DNA of 13,848 nucleotides. Origin: an uncultured Clostridia bacterium. Its GTDB lineage: Bacteria; Bacillota; Clostridia; Christensenellales; Aristaeellaceae. The notes under the pieces are model-generated. The model did not search any database, was not told the DNA's origin, and worked only from the letters and a program-made list of their open reading frames with translations. Positions 13,802-13,848 of this stretch are shown here, in pieces (within the stretch, counting starts at the first letter, position 1; the number at the start of each line of letters is the position of its first letter). Made by a program: the position numbers and the translations under genes. The stretch lies in contig CAKULG010000038.1 in the NCBI GenBank assembly GCA_934667105.1, forward strand, positions 1 through 13,848, read 5' to 3'.

Positions 13802-13833
13802 CCCGCACTTCCGTTTTAACGGAGTAGTGCGGG
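13802..13833. repeat. Hairpin at the right edge of the window
   Basis: CCCGCACT (13802-13809) pairs with AGTGCGGG (13826-13833), and TCCGT (13810-13814) with ACGGA (13819-13823) around a TTTA loop; GT (13824-13825) is bulged. This gives 13 pairs without a following T run. It lies six bases after the previous stem-loop, so the two may belong to one structured element that continues past the window. Confidence 0.45.
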
Positions 13834-13848
13834 GCGATTGGAGCGCCG

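Noticed and set aside
1..13848. CRISPR array, tRNA or rRNA gene, defence system or phage genes
   Set aside because: No regularly spaced direct repeats, no cloverleaf or rRNA-like sequence and no such protein families were seen on either strand.

Overview
The window looks like a chromosomal segment of a GC-rich Bacillota bacterium, most likely an uncultured gut-type Clostridia (order not determinable here; a Christensenellales-like lineage is only a guess). The support is a YesM/YesN-type two-component pair, an LplB/YtcP-type oligosaccharide ABC importer without its own ATPase, strong GGAGG ribosome sites, TATAAT promoters, and the relic of an L-2-amino-thiazoline-4-carboxylate hydrolase-like gene of a type I associate with Clostridia.

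Layout. (1) 1-1127: a structured flank (12-68) followed by a complete IS481-family insertion sequence (65-1127) with a full-length DDE transposase. (2) 1271-1641: the broken C-terminal part of an ATC-hydrolase-like gene on the + strand, with its terminator still present. (3) 1664-11201: a seven-gene minus-strand operon, read from right to left: sensor kinase, LVIVD-repeat beta-propeller protein, FAD-dependent oxidoreductase, two ABC permeases, solute-binding protein, AraC-type response regulator. Genes overlap or nearly touch at kinase/propeller (14 nt), propeller/oxidoreductase (1 nt) and permease/permease (4 nt). Gaps of 92-125 nt occur before the first permease, the binding protein and the regulator. 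(4) 11202-11501: a 300-bp divergent promoter region. (5) 11502-13649: tex, a housekeeping transcription accessory protein, on the + strand. (6) 13650-13848: a strong terminator-like hairpin, then two more stem-loops and no gene.

How it may work together. The kinase probably senses an extracellular ligand, or the importer with its ligand, and phosphorylates the AraC-type regulator. The regulator would drive the importer and two cytoplasmic proteins that handle or monitor the imported compound: an FAD_oxidored-family enzyme and a propeller without a signal peptide. The substrate cannot be read from the sequence; a carbohydrate or sugar-derived compound is most likely from the transporter family. 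The most interesting regulatory signal is a pair of similar boxes (ATTGAT...TTGCC) found just upstream of, and overlapping, two predicted promoters. One is in front of the kinase and one lies inside the operon in front of the first permease. This suggests one regulator acting at both sites and argues for a later start codon for that permease.
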